Below, in pieces: positions 6,191 through 8,450 of a DNA stretch of 8,450 bases. This DNA comes from Synergistaceae bacterium (GTDB lineage Bacteria; Synergistota; Synergistia; Synergistales; Aminobacteriaceae). The notes under the pieces were generated by a model that was given only the letters and a program-made list of their open reading frames with translations, was not told the DNA's origin and did not search any database. Numbering within the stretch: position 1 is the stretch's first letter; every line of letters starts with the position of its first letter. A program made the translations under genes and the position numbers. The DNA is taken from NCBI GenBank assembly GCA_017475805.1, contig JAFVEW010000121.1, positions 1 through 8,450 on the forward strand. Reading direction: 5' to 3'.

Positions 6191-6610
6191 TTATTTCGGT
6201 GCTGGGACTATGAAATTTTCTGTTTTTTCCGGGTCAGCTGCAAGAGCCGGGAGATTAATCATAATGTCCTTGCTGAATTGAAATTTGCAAAGATTATCAA
6301 TTTCAATTTCTTTCGTGATTGTCTTAGCAATTTCGCCGTCATCGTCAAAAATTTCTGCTTTAATTTCAAACTTCGGCCCGACAACTTTTTTAACGTCGCG
6401 TTCACGGGTCATTAATTCAGAAACTTCGCCGCCGTTGATGCTGACATTAACTTGTTCAAGGGCTTTGAACTCGCCGAGCGTTTTATTATCAAGAAAAATT
6501 TGATGTTCTCGCCCAATGTAAAAAAGCCATATACCGAGAGCTATTAACGCAGCAAGAACGACGAGCCTTTGAAACCAGCGCATTAAAAATTTCAAGAAAG
6601 CTACGAACAT
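6191..6610 (-). CDS. Small single-pass membrane protein of the ABC transporter operon
   Basis: A 139-residue protein with a short basic N-terminus, one membrane helix at about residues 13-31 (RLVVLAALIALGIWLFYIG) and a soluble C-terminal domain, probably on the outer face of the membrane. That domain is rich in short beta-strands and charged residues (EKTENFIVPAPK at the end). There is no cleavage site or lipobox, so it should stay anchored. The ATG follows the upstream permease stop without a gap (TAAATG), with GGAGG a few bases earlier, so it is co-translated with the permease. From memory it resembles the small DUF6672-type proteins that sit beside sugar-type permeases; I cannot confirm this here. 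A role as an accessory subunit of the transporter is inferred from gene order alone. Confidence 0.75.
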   Translation of the reverse strand: MFVAFLKFLMRWFQRLVVLAALIALGIWLFYIGREHQIFLDNKTLGEFKALEQVNVSINGGEVSELMTRERDVKKVVGPKFEIKAEIFDDDGEIAKTITKEIEIDNLCKFQFSKDIMINLPALAADPEKTENFIVPAPK

Positions 6611-7786
6611 TTATGCTTCGCCTCCGTTCCCTCTAAGACTTCGACGAGCCGCCTCGCGTTCACGATTTCGTTTCCAAGCGTGAAGGACAAGAGCTATAGC
6701 TATTATTCCGTAAGAGACAAAAACTCTGAAATATTCGCCGATTTGAGCTTCGCCGATTAAATTTTTACCGGCCATAGGAGCAACTATAAACATTAAGTGA
6801 AAGAGAATAACGCCGACAAAAACGTTAGTGATACTTGCTTTTGAAACGCTTGCGCCGCCGATTAACAGAGCCGCAATTGAGAACATTCCGGCTTGATCAT
6901 GACTGTTGTAAGTGTTCAAAGTTCCCATATTTTGAAGATAAATTATTTGGCCGTAGCAAGCAAGCACCGTCGAAATTACAATAGCGATAATTCGAGTCCT
7001 GTTGACGGGTATTCCTGCACTGTCTGCAACACTCTGACTTTGACCTATAGCGCGCATGTCTTGGCCGAGTTTAGTTTTTCTGAACCAAATTATAAACACG
7101 CAGAATAAAGCAATGATTATAAATGTCGCGAGAGGGATTCTTATTGAGCCGTCAAAGAACGGAAGCTGAATCAAAAAGAATGAGCCTGCTCCGTTGATGT
7201 TCAAAAATTGTTTCGCGCCTTCGGTATTAGTTATGACTGTAGGAATTAAATTATCAAGAACTGCACGAATCCCTGTGAGGCTTACAGCGTTTCGGACTCC
7301 GTAACCTCTAGATAATAACAACGTCGGATTAGTAATCGGAATTATCCAGCCCATGAGATATAAAACGACCATTTGATAAACGCCGTTAATGAAAAATCCC
7401 AATATATAAGACGTAACCATTTCGCGGCCTTTAGCTCTGTTTAAGATCATTCCGCAGAAAATTCCTAAGATTATTGCTATCGGTGTTCCGATTAAACAAG
7501 CTAAAATCATTCCGGGTATTCCGACAATGCCCCAGTCGCAAATGAATAATAATCCGATTTGCCCGGCCATCGCGCCTAAAACCATTCCGAAATTTAAGCC
7601 CATTCCTGCCATAATCGGAATTAAAAGCGAGAGAATTAAAAACGAATTTCGCCCGATTCGAGTTAATAACTCCTGAACTAAATAGCTCGCTGAAAAGCCG
7701 CTTAATGGGATTGCAAAAGCTGAAATTAAAATAAAGACTGCAGGGACAGCATTACCTGCGATAATGTCAAAAAGTTTTCTTATCAT
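6611..7786 (-). CDS. ABC transporter permease, PF02653 (ribose/nucleoside importer) family
   Basis: A 391-residue polytopic membrane protein with about ten hydrophobic helices. Family marks are LLIPIMAGMGLNFGMVLGAM (54-73), the cytoplasmic coupling segment GQDMRAIGQSQSVADSAGIP (241-260), which has the usual G-x-(S/N)-x-x-x-A-x-x-(S/A)-G-I pattern, and the late-helix block IAALLIGGASVSKASITNVF (304-323). It would pair with the second permease to form the channel of an importer driven by an ATPase not seen here. Such two-permease systems carry ribose, galactofuranose-like sugars, nucleosides or purines; the substrate cannot be read from the permease. It starts three bases after the stop of the other permease, with a GGGGAT-type site, and ends directly against the next gene. 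The C-terminal tail (WKRNREREAARRSLRGNGG, about 371-389) is strongly basic and cytoplasmic. Confidence 0.9.
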   Translation of the reverse strand: MIRKLFDIIAGNAVPAVFILISAFAIPLSGFSASYLVQELLTRIGRNSFLILSLLIPIMAGMGLNFGMVLGAMAGQIGLLFICDWGIVGIPGMILACLIGTPIAIILGIFCGMILNRAKGREMVTSYILGFFINGVYQMVVLYLMGWIIPITNPTLLLSRGYGVRNAVSLTGIRAVLDNLIPTVITNTEGAKQFLNINGAGSFFLIQLPFFDGSIRIPLATFIIIALFCVFIIWFRKTKLGQDMRAIGQSQSVADSAGIPVNRTRIIAIVISTVLACYGQIIYLQNMGTLNTYNSHDQAGMFSIAALLIGGASVSKASITNVFVGVILFHLMFIVAPMAGKNLIGEAQIGEYFRVFVSYGIIAIALVLHAWKRNREREAARRSLRGNGGEA

Positions 7787-7789
7787 GAT

Positions 7790-8450
7790 TTATCCCCTAA
7801 CCTTTCTTGTCAGAGCGTATAAAATCATTCCGTTACTGACGATTAATCTTATAACTTCCGACATATCCGTTTGAAACATGCTGTTAAAAACAGTCGGAGT
7901 CATCGTCAAAATTCCCTGAAATAAAAACGTTCCGACGACAACATTTAATATCGTAGCTTGGTTGACGCTTGCTCCGCCTAACAATATCGAAGCTACAGCA
8001 GGCAAGGCCATATAGAATGGTCCCATATAAAGCTGAATAAATCCGAAACTCTGCTCATAAACTATAATTCCGATCGCGCCAAGTATAGTTGACATTACAA
8101 CGGAGATAGTTCGCATTTTGTCGACATTGACACCGGAAGCGCGGGCAAATTCAGGGTTAGAACCTACTGCGGTCATTGCCGTGCCTGTTTTAGTACGCAT
8201 GAAAATCCATACGATAAACGCCATTACAGCAAAGAAAATTAACATTCCCGTCGGAATTGATAAATTAACGTCAACAGTTTTGCCGCTGATTTCGATAGTT
8301 TTATTGAAGTCGAACGAGAGCCAATCGTTAAGGATATGAAGCCAAAAACCGTCGACGCTTATTGTAGTTCTAAGGCCGCGACCTGCATAACCCCAAACCA
8401 TTGTCGGGTGTTTATAAGGAAGTAAGAGCCAAGCTATACACATAAACGAA
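7790..8450 (-). CDS. ABC transporter permease, PF02653 family (5' end beyond window)
   Basis: The last 219 or so codons of a second permease of the same family as its downstream neighbour. Visible are the coupling segment TAMTAVGSNPEFARASGVNV (88-107 counting from the Met at 8443) and the late block AVASILLGGASVNQATILNV. Hydrophobic helices flank both. The frame stays open to the window edge, and relatives have about 330-350 residues, so roughly 120 residues are missing on the right; the Met at 8443 is internal. The two permeases share the late-helix pattern LLIGGASV/LLLGGASV and probably form a heterodimer. The ATP-binding subunit and substrate-binding protein would be expected further upstream on the minus strand, outside the window. 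Confidence 0.9.
   Translation of the reverse strand, partial: SFMCIAWLLLPYKHPTMVWGYAGRGLRTTISVDGFWLHILNDWLSFDFNKTIEISGKTVDVNLSIPTGMLIFFAVMAFIVWIFMRTKTGTAMTAVGSNPEFARASGVNVDKMRTISVVMSTILGAIGIIVYEQSFGFIQLYMGPFYMALPAVASILLGGASVNQATILNVVVGTFLFQGILTMTPTVFNSMFQTDMSEVIRLIVSNGMILYALTRKVRG

Overview
The window is 8,450 bases of A+T-rich bacterial chromosome with tight gene packing, clear GGAGG-type ribosome binding sites and citrate fermentation genes. This suggests an anaerobic, low-to-medium GC bacterium, such as a gut or rumen member of the Clostridia/Negativicutes or Synergistota. The sequence does not settle the phylum.

Layout: (1) 1-271 is the decayed 5' part of an IS630-family transposase gene on the minus strand. 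It is followed by about 300 bases with no intact gene, apart from a possible orphan coding fragment at 396-533. (2) 567-1688, minus: a cation diffusion facilitator (CDF) metal exporter whose metal-site residues point to manganese. (3) 1761-4560, minus: a compact citDEF operon for the three subunits of citrate lyase (acyl carrier protein, citryl-ACP lyase, citrate:ACP transferase), ending in a hairpin terminator at 1704-1740. The ligase and prosthetic-group genes citC, citX and citG are not in the window. (4) 4733-5572, plus: a DUF4422-type glycosyltransferase, divergent from cit. It starts at TTG behind an extended -10 promoter and carries a run of eight G near its 5' end. (5) 5643-6104, minus: the C-terminal third of an MBOAT (AlgI/DltB-type) O-acyltransferase whose 5' part is gone. 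A strong shared hairpin separates it from the convergent glycosyltransferase. (6) 6191-8450, minus: the end of an ABC transporter operon, with two PF02653-type (ribose/nucleoside-type) permeases and a small single-pass membrane protein. Its ATPase and binding protein presumably lie beyond the right edge. A heptamer-based inverted repeat closes this operon and marks the break in the acyltransferase.

The two operons and the metal exporter look like ordinary core metabolism. The glycosyltransferase and broken acyltransferase between them look like a small, eroded surface-glycan module. The most interesting signal is the G8 tract in the glycosyltransferase: loss or gain of one G gives a stop codon at once or within a few codons, as expected of a slipped-strand on/off switch. 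I saw no tRNA, rRNA, CRISPR array or recognisable riboswitch.
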